Of a DNA stretch of 11,817 nt, positions 1 through 6,265 are shown piece by piece. This DNA is from NAT127 sp041655035. GTDB taxonomy: Bacteria > Pseudomonadota > Gammaproteobacteria > Pseudomonadales > Porticoccaceae. Position numbers and translations under genes: made by a program. Each line of letters starts with the position of its first letter. The stretch's first letter is position 1. Location of the stretch: positions 1 through 11,817 of the forward strand of contig JBAZCN010000110.1 in assembly GCA_041655035.1 (NCBI GenBank), read 5' to 3'. Below the pieces are notes generated by a model. The model had not been told where the DNA came from. It did no database searches and saw only the letters and a list, made by a program, of their open reading frames with translations.

Positions 1-1
1 A

Positions 2-94
2 GCTGGTGTCCCGGATGCTCGCTTCGAAACGTACTCGGGTGGATGGCAGACCTGGTATTTCCTTCCCGTGGCAGTCAAAAAACTGGATTGTTGA
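2..94 (+). CDS. 3' end of an unidentified gene (partial)
   Basis: An open frame enters from the left edge and stops at TGA 92-94. It encodes about 30 C-terminal residues, including GGWQTWYFLPVAV and ending KKLDC. The aromatic-rich, strand-like composition looks like a real protein end rather than noise, but the fragment is too short to assign a family. The next gene starts only about 40 bases downstream on the same strand, so the two could share a transcript. Confidence 0.45.
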   Translation, partial: AGVPDARFETYSGGWQTWYFLPVAVKKLDC

Positions 95-136
95 TTGCCA
101 TCTCGCTCGATGGTTAAAAAGGACAAGACCTTTCAT

Positions 137-733
137 ATGAACCCATTTCGCCTTTTGTTTTGCAGTGCAATCCTGGCCGCCACCCACGCAGCTGCCGCCG
201 CTCCACAGTCTGCGGATGCCGGGCAGTTCGATATCGCCGGGGTAAGGCTCGGCATGGATCAAGCCGAAGCCATTGCCGCCATTACCGAAAAGCTGCAGTT
301 GGATGACAGTGCCATCCAGCTGGACCCTTCTGCCCAGGTGAATCCGGTCACCAACACCAGGGAGCCGAAATATTTCACGGCGAAAGCCGGGCTGACCTCC
401 GTCATCGTCCATTTCGAGCCCCGTGTCCCTTATGACAAGGCGAGGCCGATGGTGGTCGGCACGGTGATATACGAGCAGCCCTGGACAGCGGAAAACGTGT
501 CAGCCATGGAGGATGCGGCTCTTGCTAAATATGGCCAGCCATCCAACGGGACTGCCGGCGTGTCCTACCAGTGGTGCCTGGAGCCGCACAGCAACCCGGG
601 TTTTGGCTGCTCGCAATATCAGGGGCCGATCCTCGAGCTCGCTGGCACCAAGCTGCGCCTGCACGACATCCGGTACACCAATGCCCGCATTGAATTCATG
701 AACAAGGCACAGAGCGCGGAACCTGTTTTCTGA
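137..733 (+). CDS. Secreted protein of unknown function
   Basis: Encodes 198 residues from the ATG at 137. I chose this start because it places a typical signal peptide at the N-terminus: Arg5, a hydrophobic stretch (LLFCSAILAATHA), then an AAAA-rich cleavage region near residue 22. An in-frame ATG at 110 would add nine mostly charged residues and has no ribosome site. An AAGGA lies before 137, though 13 bases away. The mature part begins with FDIAGVRLGM (residues 31-40), a pattern seen at the start of several small periplasmic proteins of unknown role. Cys147 and Cys158 (WC...GFGC) could form a disulfide in the periplasm. I recognise no catalytic motif and assign no function. A hairpin follows the stop codon directly, so the gene probably ends its transcription unit. 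Confidence 0.8.
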   Translation: MNPFRLLFCSAILAATHAAAAAPQSADAGQFDIAGVRLGMDQAEAIAAITEKLQLDDSAIQLDPSAQVNPVTNTREPKYFTAKAGLTSVIVHFEPRVPYDKARPMVVGTVIYEQPWTAENVSAMEDAALAKYGQPSNGTAGVSYQWCLEPHSNPGFGCSQYQGPILELAGTKLRLHDIRYTNARIEFMNKAQSAEPVF

Positions 734-735
734 TC

Positions 736-765
736 CGCCAGCTGACGGGGAGGAGTCAGCGGGCG
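736..765 (+). terminator. Hairpin directly after the secreted-protein gene
   Basis: Arms CGCC-A-GCTGAC (736-746) and GTCAGC-G-GGCG (755-765) pair over ten base pairs with one A/G mismatch, around loop GGGGAGGA. It begins three bases after the stop codon. No uridine run follows, so it is either a weak intrinsic terminator or an mRNA 3'-end stabiliser. Confidence 0.45.
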
Positions 766-914
766 CCAATCTCGACAAGGTTTTGGGTTCATCATCGAGC
801 TGGACAAGCTCAAGCCCATGCTGCGCAAACCCCGGCCCGTGGGCCTCGATCGGTATGAGAATACGGCTGGACACAACTGGCAGTTGCCGTGTCCCTTGCC
901 GATCGCGCCGATCC

Positions 915-958
915 GGCGGTCGATCCGTCAATACCCCATATATGACCGCCAATTGACG
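915..958. repeat. Two interleaved inverted repeats upstream of yfiR
   Basis: GGCGGTC (915-921) is complementary to GACCGCC (944-950). CGTCAAT (926-932) is complementary to ATTGACG (952-958). The arms alternate a-b-a'-b'. As RNA the two hairpins would be mutually exclusive, because one base between the last two arms is too short for a normal pseudoknot. As DNA they could be overlapping operators. They lie just upstream of the proposed yfiR promoter. Confidence 0.45.
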
Positions 959-963
959 AGTGA

Positions 964-993
964 TTGCAAACCGGCGCCATTGTTGGTTGTAAT
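964..993 (+). promoter_or_regulatory. Candidate sigma-70 promoter for yfiRNB
   Basis: TTGCAA (964-969) and TGTAAT (988-993) are separated by 18 bases. They match the -35 and -10 consensus at 4/6 and 5/6. Transcription would start near 1000, giving a leader of about 24 bases before the GTG at 1024. This is pattern matching by eye only. Confidence 0.4.
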
Positions 994-1023
994 GTGTCAT
1001 ACGTCTGAACCAAACAGGAAACA

Positions 1024-1647
1024 GTGGGTACTTTGACGTCGAGATCCAGGTTGGAGCCATCGGTGACCTGCGCGCCCGGCGTGTCGCGCGGGGTGTGCCG
1101 GCTGTCGTGGGGGTGGCGGCGGGCAGCCGCTGCCCTGGTGCTGGCGGTCGCGATGCCCGCTTCCGCCGGGTCGCCGCCGTCATCCGCCACACTGGCGCAG
1201 CGCATGGCGGCGGTAACCGAGGTGGTGACCGGCATCCTGGGCTATGCCCGCTGGCCCGACGCCCCGGCGAGCATGCAGTTGTGCGTGGTCGGCCCCACGG
1301 AATACGCCGATGCCCTGTTGCAGGCCGGCAACCCCGCCTCTCAGTGGAACGGCGAGGTGCTGCGCGTGGCGATCGACGACCCGGAGCTCGCCAGCAACTG
1401 CCAGGCGCTGTATGTCGGCGTCGTCGATGACAAAGAGCGCCACCGACTGTTTTCCCGCCTGCAGGGGTTTAATGTCTTGAGTATCAGCGAGCGCAATGAT
1501 TCCTGTGCCATCGGCAGCATGTTTTGCCTCAATATCGGCGATGAATCGGTCACTTTCGATGTGAATCTCGATGCGGTCGCCCGCAGTGGCGTCAAGGTTC
1601 ATCCCCATGTCCTGCGCCTGGGCAAGACCCGGGCCACGAGCCCATGA
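1024..1647 (+). CDS. yfiR: YfiR, periplasmic repressor of the diguanylate cyclase YfiN
   Basis: Encodes 207 residues. The GTG start is supported by AGGA at 1016-1019, four bases upstream. A long basic n-region, a hydrophobic segment (AAAALVLAVAM, about residues 34-44) and a PASA cleavage site form a signal peptide. The mature part is a YfiR (DUF4154) domain. Cysteines at 87, 126, 161 and 168 are spaced 39, 35 and 7 apart. This is the same spacing as Cys71, Cys110, Cys145 and Cys152 of P. aeruginosa YfiR, where they form disulfides linked to stability and redox sensing. The C-terminal VTFDVNLDAVARSGVKV is also typical. In the known system YfiR binds the periplasmic part of YfiN and holds the cyclase inactive until YfiB sequesters it. 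The stop overlaps the yfiN start (ATGA), so the two are translationally coupled. The N-terminus is about 16 residues longer than in P. aeruginosa. Confidence 0.93.
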   Translation: MGTLTSRSRLEPSVTCAPGVSRGVCRLSWGWRRAAAALVLAVAMPASAGSPPSSATLAQRMAAVTEVVTGILGYARWPDAPASMQLCVVGPTEYADALLQAGNPASQWNGEVLRVAIDDPELASNCQALYVGVVDDKERHRLFSRLQGFNVLSISERNDSCAIGSMFCLNIGDESVTFDVNLDAVARSGVKVHPHVLRLGKTRATSP

Positions 1648-2900
1648 AGTTCCGCAGACAGAACGTTTCAGCCGAACGTCCAACCCTCAACAGCGTGCTC
1701 AGGAGAGCCCATTTGAAGGTTGCACTGGCCGCTGTCGTGCTGGCTGGGCTGTCGCTTACCTTGGTGGGGCTGCTGGCATTGCGCGCCTATTCCGCGCACA
1801 ACCTGCTGCTGATCGGGCGTTCCATCAGCTACACCGTCGAGGCGGCGGTGGTGTTCAGGGACGCCGAAGCTGCCGTCGAATCACTGCGGCTGATCGCCTC
1901 GCCGGAAGAGGTGATCTCGGCGCGGATCAGCGATCGGCACGGCAACGAACTGGTCAGCTGGCGGAACCCCGAAAGCGGCCTGCTGATCAATGTCGAGCGG
2001 GTGGTCAGCCGCATGTTGCAACCCGATCCGGTCACCTTGCCGATCATCCATGACGGCAGCCGGGTGGGCCAGCTGGAGCTGGTGGGCAGCGGCAGGAGCC
2101 TGGTTTCTTTCCTGATCAATGGCTTTTTGCTGGTCTTCGCCTGCCTCCTGCTGAGCGCCATGGGCACGTTCTATCTGTCCCGCCGCGTCATCCGCAACAT
2201 CGTCCGGCCATTGCGCAATCTGGCAAAGGTGGCCCATACCGTGCGTTACCAGGGCACTTTTGACGAGCGTGTGCCCCCCGCCGCCATCGCCGAGCTGAAC
2301 GAGCTGGGCAATGACTTCAATGACTTGCTGGACGAGCTGGAATCCTGGCGGGCCCATCTGCACCAGGAGAATGCCGCGCTGAGCTACCGCGCCAGCCACG
2401 ACGCTCTCACCGGTCTCGCCAATCGCGCCTTTTTCGAAAGCCGCCTGACCAGGGTGGTTCGCGATGCCGGTGAACAGGGGCAGCGGGTCGCCCTGCTGTA
2501 TATGGACTGCGACAGCTTCAAGCGGATCAACGATACCCTGGGCCACGTGGTGGGTGACGAAGTCCTGAAAACCCTGGCCGCCCGGGTACACGGCCAGCTG
2601 CGCAAGGACGATCTGCTCGCCCGGCTGGGCGGCGATGAATTCGCCGCCATCATCTACCCGTGCCACCAGATCGAGGACGTGCAGCGGATTGCCGGCGATA
2701 TCCGGTCGGCGATGACGGCGCCCATGGAGCTGGCCGGTGGGCATAGCATCACCGTGTCTCTGAGCATTGGCATTGCGGCGTTCCCCGAACACGCGCAGAC
2801 GGCGGACGAGTTGCTGAAGTGCGCCGATGTGGCCATGTATGAGGCCAAGCGGGTCGCCCGTGGCCACCACCGTATGGCACGACACACGGCTTCTATGTAG
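1644..2900 (+). CDS. yfiN: YfiN (TpbB), membrane diguanylate cyclase
   Basis: Encodes 418 residues and makes c-di-GMP from two GTP. Order of parts: inner-membrane helix (about 25-47); periplasmic CHASE8-type sensor (about 50-150, with ISYTVEAAVVFRDAEAA near its start); second helix (about 153-178); HAMP linker (about 179-235); GGDEF domain (about 245-412). The catalytic GGDEF is at 329-333 and metal-binding Asp288 sits in LLYMDCD. RKDD (320-323), five residues before GGDEF, is an intact inhibitory I-site, so product feedback is expected. No EAL domain is present, so there is no built-in hydrolysis. The start overlaps the yfiR stop by four bases and has no good ribosome site of its own, which implies coupling to yfiR. 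Known biology: YfiR represses this protein from the periplasm. Released activity promotes biofilm and small-colony growth in pseudomonads. Confidence 0.94.
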   Translation: MKFRRQNVSAERPTLNSVLRRAHLKVALAAVVLAGLSLTLVGLLALRAYSAHNLLLIGRSISYTVEAAVVFRDAEAAVESLRLIASPEEVISARISDRHGNELVSWRNPESGLLINVERVVSRMLQPDPVTLPIIHDGSRVGQLELVGSGRSLVSFLINGFLLVFACLLLSAMGTFYLSRRVIRNIVRPLRNLAKVAHTVRYQGTFDERVPPAAIAELNELGNDFNDLLDELESWRAHLHQENAALSYRASHDALTGLANRAFFESRLTRVVRDAGEQGQRVALLYMDCDSFKRINDTLGHVVGDEVLKTLAARVHGQLRKDDLLARLGGDEFAAIIYPCHQIEDVQRIAGDIRSAMTAPMELAGGHSITVSLSIGIAAFPEHAQTADELLKCADVAMYEAKRVARGHHRMARHTASM

Positions 2901-2926
2901 TTGTTTGAATGTAAAGGAGTTTTATC

Positions 2927-3427
2927 ATGATTTCCGTACCCCAGAGCCCATTGGCGTCGTTGACCCTGTTGTTGATGGCCCTGCTGGCGATATCCGCCTG
3001 CCAGACGGCGGTGCCCGCGGGACTGACGGCGGAACAGGTGGCGCTGCTCAAACAGGAAGGCTTTGTGCTGGTCGACGACGACTGGGAACTGAATCTTTCC
3101 GGCAAGTTCCTGTTTGGCATCGATGAGGACCGGCTCGGCGAAGAGAGCAGCGACACCGTGCGGAAGCTTGCCCGCGCGCTGCTCGACGTCGGCATCGACA
3201 GCGTGCGGCTCGACGGCCATACCGACACCACCGGCAGAAGCGACTACAACCAGCAGCTCTCGTTGCGCCGTGCGGCTACGGTGGCCGAGGAAATGATCAA
3301 CAGCGGCATGCAGAGCAGCCTGGTCGAGATCCGCGGGCTGGGCGACTCCAAGCCGATCAGCCTCGAGAATACTGACGAAGGGCGCCGGGAGAATCGCCGG
3401 GTGGTGGTCGTGGTGTCGTCCCGCTAG
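2927..3427 (+). CDS. yfiB: YfiB, OmpA-type lipoprotein that releases YfiN from YfiR
   Basis: Encodes 166 residues with AAGGAG at 2914-2919, seven bases before the ATG. A lipobox (ISAC) puts the lipidated cysteine at 25. Residue +2 is Gln, not Asp, so sorting to the outer membrane is expected. A linker (about 30-55) leads into an OmpA-like peptidoglycan-binding domain (about 60-165) with DGHTD (96-100), YNQQLSLRRA (107-116), RGLGDSKP and ENRRV. Asp100 and Arg115 are in the usual contact positions for diaminopimelate. Length is close to the roughly 168 residues of P. aeruginosa YfiB. In the known circuit YfiB, anchored to outer membrane and cell wall, captures YfiR under envelope stress and frees YfiN. 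It lies 26 bases after yfiN, so the order yfiR-yfiN-yfiB matches pseudomonads. Its stop codon overlaps that of the convergent gdx gene. Confidence 0.92.
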   Translation: MISVPQSPLASLTLLLMALLAISACQTAVPAGLTAEQVALLKQEGFVLVDDDWELNLSGKFLFGIDEDRLGEESSDTVRKLARALLDVGIDSVRLDGHTDTTGRSDYNQQLSLRRAATVAEEMINSGMQSSLVEIRGLGDSKPISLENTDEGRRENRRVVVVVSSR

Positions 3428-3744
3428 GCGGGGCTCGACAACTTCATCAGAATCATCCCGGCGACGACCAGGGTGGCCGCCACCACCCGCATCGCGTTGA
3501 GCGGCTCGCCGAGAAAGACGATCCCCAGGACAAAGGCACCCACTGCGCCGATGCCCGTCCAGATGAGGTAGGCGGTTCCGAGAGGCAGGGCCTTCATCGC
3601 CAGTGACAGCAGCCAGAAGCTGGCGACCATGGTGACCAAGGTAATGACTGTCGGTGTCAGCCGGCTGAAACCGGCGGATTGCTTCATCGCAAAGGCCCAG
3701 GCGACCTCCAGCGCACCCGCCACCACTAAATATATCCAGGCCAC
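3424..3744 (-). CDS. gdx: Gdx/SugE guanidinium exporter (SMR family)
   Basis: Encodes 106 residues, the usual size of small multidrug resistance proteins, with four membrane helices. AKEAGG-like adornments are absent; the membrane-embedded glutamate that couples protons and substrate is Glu13 (GALEVAWAFAMK). Gdx-subtype signatures are SFWLLSLAMKALPLGTAY and WTGIGAVGA. Proteins of this subtype work as antiparallel dimers that export guanidinium in exchange for protons, rather than broad drug pumps. The GTG start at 3744 is preceded by AAGGAGG five bases upstream. The leader contains a guanidine-II riboswitch, which independently supports the substrate. The stop codon overlaps the yfiB stop in a shared CTAG. 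The older name sugE reflects an outdated link to chaperone suppression. Confidence 0.95.
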   Translation of the reverse strand: MAWIYLVVAGALEVAWAFAMKQSAGFSRLTPTVITLVTMVASFWLLSLAMKALPLGTAYLIWTGIGAVGAFVLGIVFLGEPLNAMRVVAATLVVAGMILMKLSSPA

Positions 3745-3767
3745 AGTGCCCTCCTTCTATTCGGAAG

Positions 3768-3814
3768 CCAGGTCGTCCTGGATATCGTTCCCGGTGCGGG
3801 GGAGGTCGTCCTCC
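3768..3814 (-). promoter_or_regulatory. Guanidine-II (mini-ykkC) riboswitch in the gdx leader
   Basis: Read on the - strand, two hairpins carry the diagnostic ACGA loop: GGAGG-ACGA-CCTCC (3814-3801) and CCAGG-ACGA-CCTGG (3781-3768), 19 bases apart. Paired short hairpins with ACGR loops just before the ribosome site define the guanidine-II class, where loops kiss and bind guanidinium. The CCTCC arm of the first hairpin is also complementary to the GGAGG of the gdx Shine-Dalgarno sequence (3749-3756 region). Without ligand it could mask the ribosome site; with ligand it would be held in the hairpin. The element therefore should switch gdx translation on with guanidinium. The switching model is inference from complementarity. 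Confidence 0.92.
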
Positions 3815-3823
3815 TCGGCAAGG

Positions 3824-3851
3824 ACTATAGCACCAGGTTCAGGGCTTGCAA
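3824..3851 (-). promoter_or_regulatory. Candidate sigma-70 promoter for gdx
   Basis: On the - strand TTGCAA (3851-3846) and TATAGT (3829-3824) are 16 bases apart, matching consensus at 4/6 and 5/6. Transcription would begin near 3817, directly before the first riboswitch hairpin. The -35 lies inside the last codons of the neighbouring lipoprotein gene. Confidence 0.55.
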
Positions 3852-4201
3852 TAGGTTCCCAGGTAACCGCCATTGAGGCATCCGTCGTCGGTGATCGTCA
3901 GGGCGTTCTGATCGCCATCGATGGTGACGACGATCAGTTTGTCCCCTTCGAAACGAAAGGTGCCCTCCTTGGTTTCCCCCGCCTCGGTGGTGCGCACCTT
4001 GTCGTCGGGGCCAAATTCGAGCTTGTCGACAACGGCTCCCTCGATACCGATATATTCGCCGGACGGTTCACCGCCTCCGCAAGCGGTGAGGAGCGCCGCC
4101 GCGCCCAGGACGACGGCCGCCGGCAACAGCCTGAATACCACCCGCTTGCCGCTTGCCGATGGATTGTCAGTGGTCGGAACGGGTCGTACGTAGCTTGCCA
4201 T
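3839..4201 (-). CDS. Small lipoprotein of unknown function
   Basis: Encodes 120 residues. The ATG at 4201 is preceded by AAGGAGA at good spacing. After an unusually long basic n-region (about 22 residues) comes a hydrophobic stretch and a lipobox LLTAC with Cys41, followed by GGGEPSG. Residue +2 is Gly, so outer-membrane sorting is likely. The mature 80 residues alternate short strands and turns (GEYIG, KLEFGPDDKV, GTFRFEGDKLIVV) and contain two further cysteines near the end (DDGCLNGGYLGTYCKP), which may pair. The pattern resembles small secreted beta-rich domains, but I cannot name a family. It lies upstream of gdx on the same strand, with 94 bases between. Gdx appears to have its own promoter, so a shared role is not implied. 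Confidence 0.8.
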   Translation of the reverse strand: MASYVRPVPTTDNPSASGKRVVFRLLPAAVVLGAAALLTACGGGEPSGEYIGIEGAVVDKLEFGPDDKVRTTEAGETKEGTFRFEGDKLIVVTIDGDQNALTITDDGCLNGGYLGTYCKP

Positions 4202-4288
4202 CTTGATTCTCCTTGGTGAATGCGTGCTGCCAGCGATCCTGTGAGAAGCGTGCCTTTACAGGACATTGCTGCGGAACCGGACCGCACT

Positions 4289-4303
4289 CGCCACGCCGTG
4301 GCG
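4289..4303. repeat. Palindrome between divergent genes (possible operator)
   Basis: CGCCACG (4289-4295), one base, then CGTGGCG (4297-4303) is a perfect 7-bp inverted repeat. It sits in the roughly 200-bp region between the divergent lipoprotein and EamA genes, about 90 bases from the former. A second, weaker inverted repeat (TCCTGT 4237-4242 / ACAGGA 4258-4263) is nearer the lipoprotein start. Either could be a regulator site; no family is recognised. Confidence 0.35.
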
Positions 4304-4406
4304 GACAGGGTTGTCGTTCCAGTCTTGCGGACATCTGTCGACGATAGCGGAGGTTATTGGGCAAGACAAGTGATCCGTGACGCTGCCGACCGGGCCATTG
4401 GCTATA

Positions 4407-5363
4407 ATGCCCGTCCGCCGCAGCCGCTGGAGCAACGCCATCGCTATCCTGCCCTTCATCCCTCTCGGGGCCCGCTACATGCTGCTCAGCGCCTTCGCCT
4501 TCGCCCTGATGGGCGCCAGTGTGAAATTTGCCGGGCAACAAGGCATTCCGGTGCTGGAGATCATCGCCGCCCGCGCTCTGGTGTCACTGGTGCTGAGTTA
4601 TGCGGACGTGCGTCGCAAGCGTATCCCGCTGTTTGGCACTCACCACCTGCTGTTGTTTTTGCGGGGGCTGGTGGGCTTCGTGTCGCTGACCGGGGTGTTC
4701 TACGCACTGGTGCATCTGCCGATTGCCGAGGCGTCGGTGTTGCAATATCTGCACCCGATGTTTACCGCGCTGATCGCCTTGCTGTGGCTGAAGGAGCGGC
4801 CGACCCTGGCTACGCTGTTGTGTATCGCCCTCAGTTTTATCGGCCTGCTGGTGATGGTGCGCCCGGCATTCCTGTTTGGCGGCAGCGGCGCCGGTTATGA
4901 CACCCTGGCGGTGACCATCGCCATCGCCGGCGCCTTTGGCAGCGGCCTGGCCTATACCATCGTGCGCCGCTTGAGCCGGGTGGAAGATCCTTCGGTGATC
5001 GTGTTTTATTTTCCTCTGGTCTGCCTGCCCGCAACCCTCATTCTGCTCGGCGATGATTTCGTCATGCCCCAGGGCTGGTCATGGCTGAGCCTGCTGCTGG
5101 TGGGGCTGTTCACCCAGGTCGGCCAGATTGCCCTGACCCACGCCATGCGGGTGGAAACCGCGAGCCGCGCCGGCAGCTTTTCCTATACGCAGGTGGTTTT
5201 CGCCGCGGTGATCGGTATAGTGGCATTTGGAGAAGTTCCGGGCACCTGGACTCTGGTTGGCGCCGGACTGATTCTGCTGGGGGCGCTGGTGAACATATTG
5301 TGGAAACCTCGCGGTGATCGGCCGGTGGCGGCTATTGGCGGCGAGGGCCCGGAGAGACGGTGA
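4407..5363 (+). CDS. EamA/DMT-superfamily transporter
   Basis: Encodes about 318 residues with ten predicted membrane helices arranged as two EamA repeats (first about 25-150, second about 170-300 by this start). Recognisable pieces are ALMGASVKFAG and IPVLEIIAARALVSLVLSY in helices 1-2, the proline-rich LQYLHPMFTALIALLWLKERPT at the end of repeat one, and the matching IVAFGEVPGTWTLVGAGLIL in repeat two. Family members export metabolites or amino acids across the inner membrane; the substrate here cannot be read from sequence. The start is uncertain. GTG 4377, ATG 4407 and ATG 4479 are in frame and none has a strong ribosome site. ATG 4407 overlaps a TATAAT (4403-4408); if that is a -10 box, 4479 would be the true start. 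The mipA-like gene follows after 65 bases. Confidence 0.88.
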   Translation: MPVRRSRWSNAIAILPFIPLGARYMLLSAFAFALMGASVKFAGQQGIPVLEIIAARALVSLVLSYADVRRKRIPLFGTHHLLLFLRGLVGFVSLTGVFYALVHLPIAEASVLQYLHPMFTALIALLWLKERPTLATLLCIALSFIGLLVMVRPAFLFGGSGAGYDTLAVTIAIAGAFGSGLAYTIVRRLSRVEDPSVIVFYFPLVCLPATLILLGDDFVMPQGWSWLSLLLVGLFTQVGQIALTHAMRVETASRAGSFSYTQVVFAAVIGIVAFGEVPGTWTLVGAGLILLGALVNILWKPRGDRPVAAIGGEGPERR

Positions 5364-5375
5364 CATCCGCGAGCT

Positions 5376-5389
5376 GCGCCGTCCGGCGC
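5376..5389 (+). repeat. GC-rich hairpin between the EamA and MipA genes
   Basis: GCGCC (5376-5380) and GGCGC (5385-5389) enclose loop GTCC. Flanking CCGCG and CGCGG offer an alternative outer pairing. It sits between two same-strand genes and could modulate read-through. There is no uridine run, so it is not a clear terminator. Confidence 0.3.
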
Positions 5390-5428
5390 GGAGGACAGCG
5401 GCGCGGAGAACAGAAGGGGTGCGGCATT

Positions 5429-6265
5429 ATGGGGTCGAAACGGTGGTGGGTGGCGCTGGTCGCGGCGGTCGCGGGAACCTGCATGGCGCGGGAAGAGGCG
5501 ATGCCGCTCTACGAGCTCGGCGTCGGCATGGCCGGCCTCAGTTCGCCACACTATCTCGGTGCGGCACAGAATCATAACCTGGTGGTGCCCGTGCCCTACC
5601 TGGTGTACCGCGGCGAGCGCCTGCGCATCGACCGCTCCGGCGTAAAGACCTTCCTGGTCGACGAGGAGCGGCTGGATATCAACATCAGCCTCAGTGGCAG
5701 CCTGCCGGTGGACGGCGACGCCAACCGGATGCGCCGCGGCATGCCGGACCTGGATCCGATGGGCGAGATCGGGCCCACCCTGCGCTATACCTTGTGGCAG
5801 GGGCGCGACGGACAGCGCCAGGTGCGCCTCGACCTGCCGGTGCGCGCCGCCATTACCGCCGATGGCTTCGACCTCGATTACCGGGGCTTGAGCAGCAGCC
5901 CCGGTATCGCGTTCTACAGCACGGTCTACGATTGGCGCTGGTCGGCGTCTTATGCGGCGATTTTCAGCGATCGCCGCTACCACGGTTATTTCTACGATGT
6001 CGACACGCCCTATGTGACGGCGCAGCGCGATCATTACCGGGCCGGAAGCGGCTATACGGCATCCCGCCTGTCGGTGTCCACCACCCATTATTTCGATAAT
6101 TGGTTCGTGGGCGCCTTTGCCAGCTATTACTCGCTGCACGGCGCGGCCAACGAGGACAGCCCGCTGGTGCGCGAGCGCGGGCAGTTTTCGGCGGGAGTCA
6201 TGGTGACGTGGTTTTTCAAAAAATCGAGCACCCTGGTGAGTCGGCAGCCCGAGGCGGAATTCTGA
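5429..6265 (+). CDS. MipA/OmpV-family outer-membrane protein
   Basis: Encodes 278 residues from ATG 5429, chosen because it begins a clean signal peptide (MGSKRWWVALVAAVAG, cleavage near CMA-RE) and has AAGGGG nine bases upstream. A longer frame from GTG 5360 overlaps the previous stop (GTGA) but would add a basic, unstructured extension. The mature protein shows the family pattern: ELGVGMAGLSSPHYLGA, VPVPYLVYRGERLRIDRSG, DLDPMGEIGPTLRY, and regularly alternating amphipathic strands of an outer-membrane beta barrel of about 12 strands. E. coli MipA scaffolds the murein hydrolase MltA with PBP1B; OmpV members also act as porins or adhesins, so the exact role is open. Unusually, about 15 residues (KKSSTLVSRQPEAEF) follow the last apparent strand (GVMVTWFF) where relatives usually end in an aromatic residue. 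Confidence 0.87.
   Translation: MGSKRWWVALVAAVAGTCMAREEAMPLYELGVGMAGLSSPHYLGAAQNHNLVVPVPYLVYRGERLRIDRSGVKTFLVDEERLDINISLSGSLPVDGDANRMRRGMPDLDPMGEIGPTLRYTLWQGRDGQRQVRLDLPVRAAITADGFDLDYRGLSSSPGIAFYSTVYDWRWSASYAAIFSDRRYHGYFYDVDTPYVTAQRDHYRAGSGYTASRLSVSTTHYFDNWFVGAFASYYSLHGAANEDSPLVRERGQFSAGVMVTWFFKKSSTLVSRQPEAEF

Noticed and set aside
1881..2885. - strand open frame of 334 codons opposite yfiN
   Set aside because: Antisense to an intact GGDEF cyclase; composition is His/Gln-rich shadow-like.
5183..6139. - strand open frame of 318 codons opposite the EamA and MipA genes
   Set aside because: It spans two well-supported + strand genes and their gap; no motif or ribosome site.
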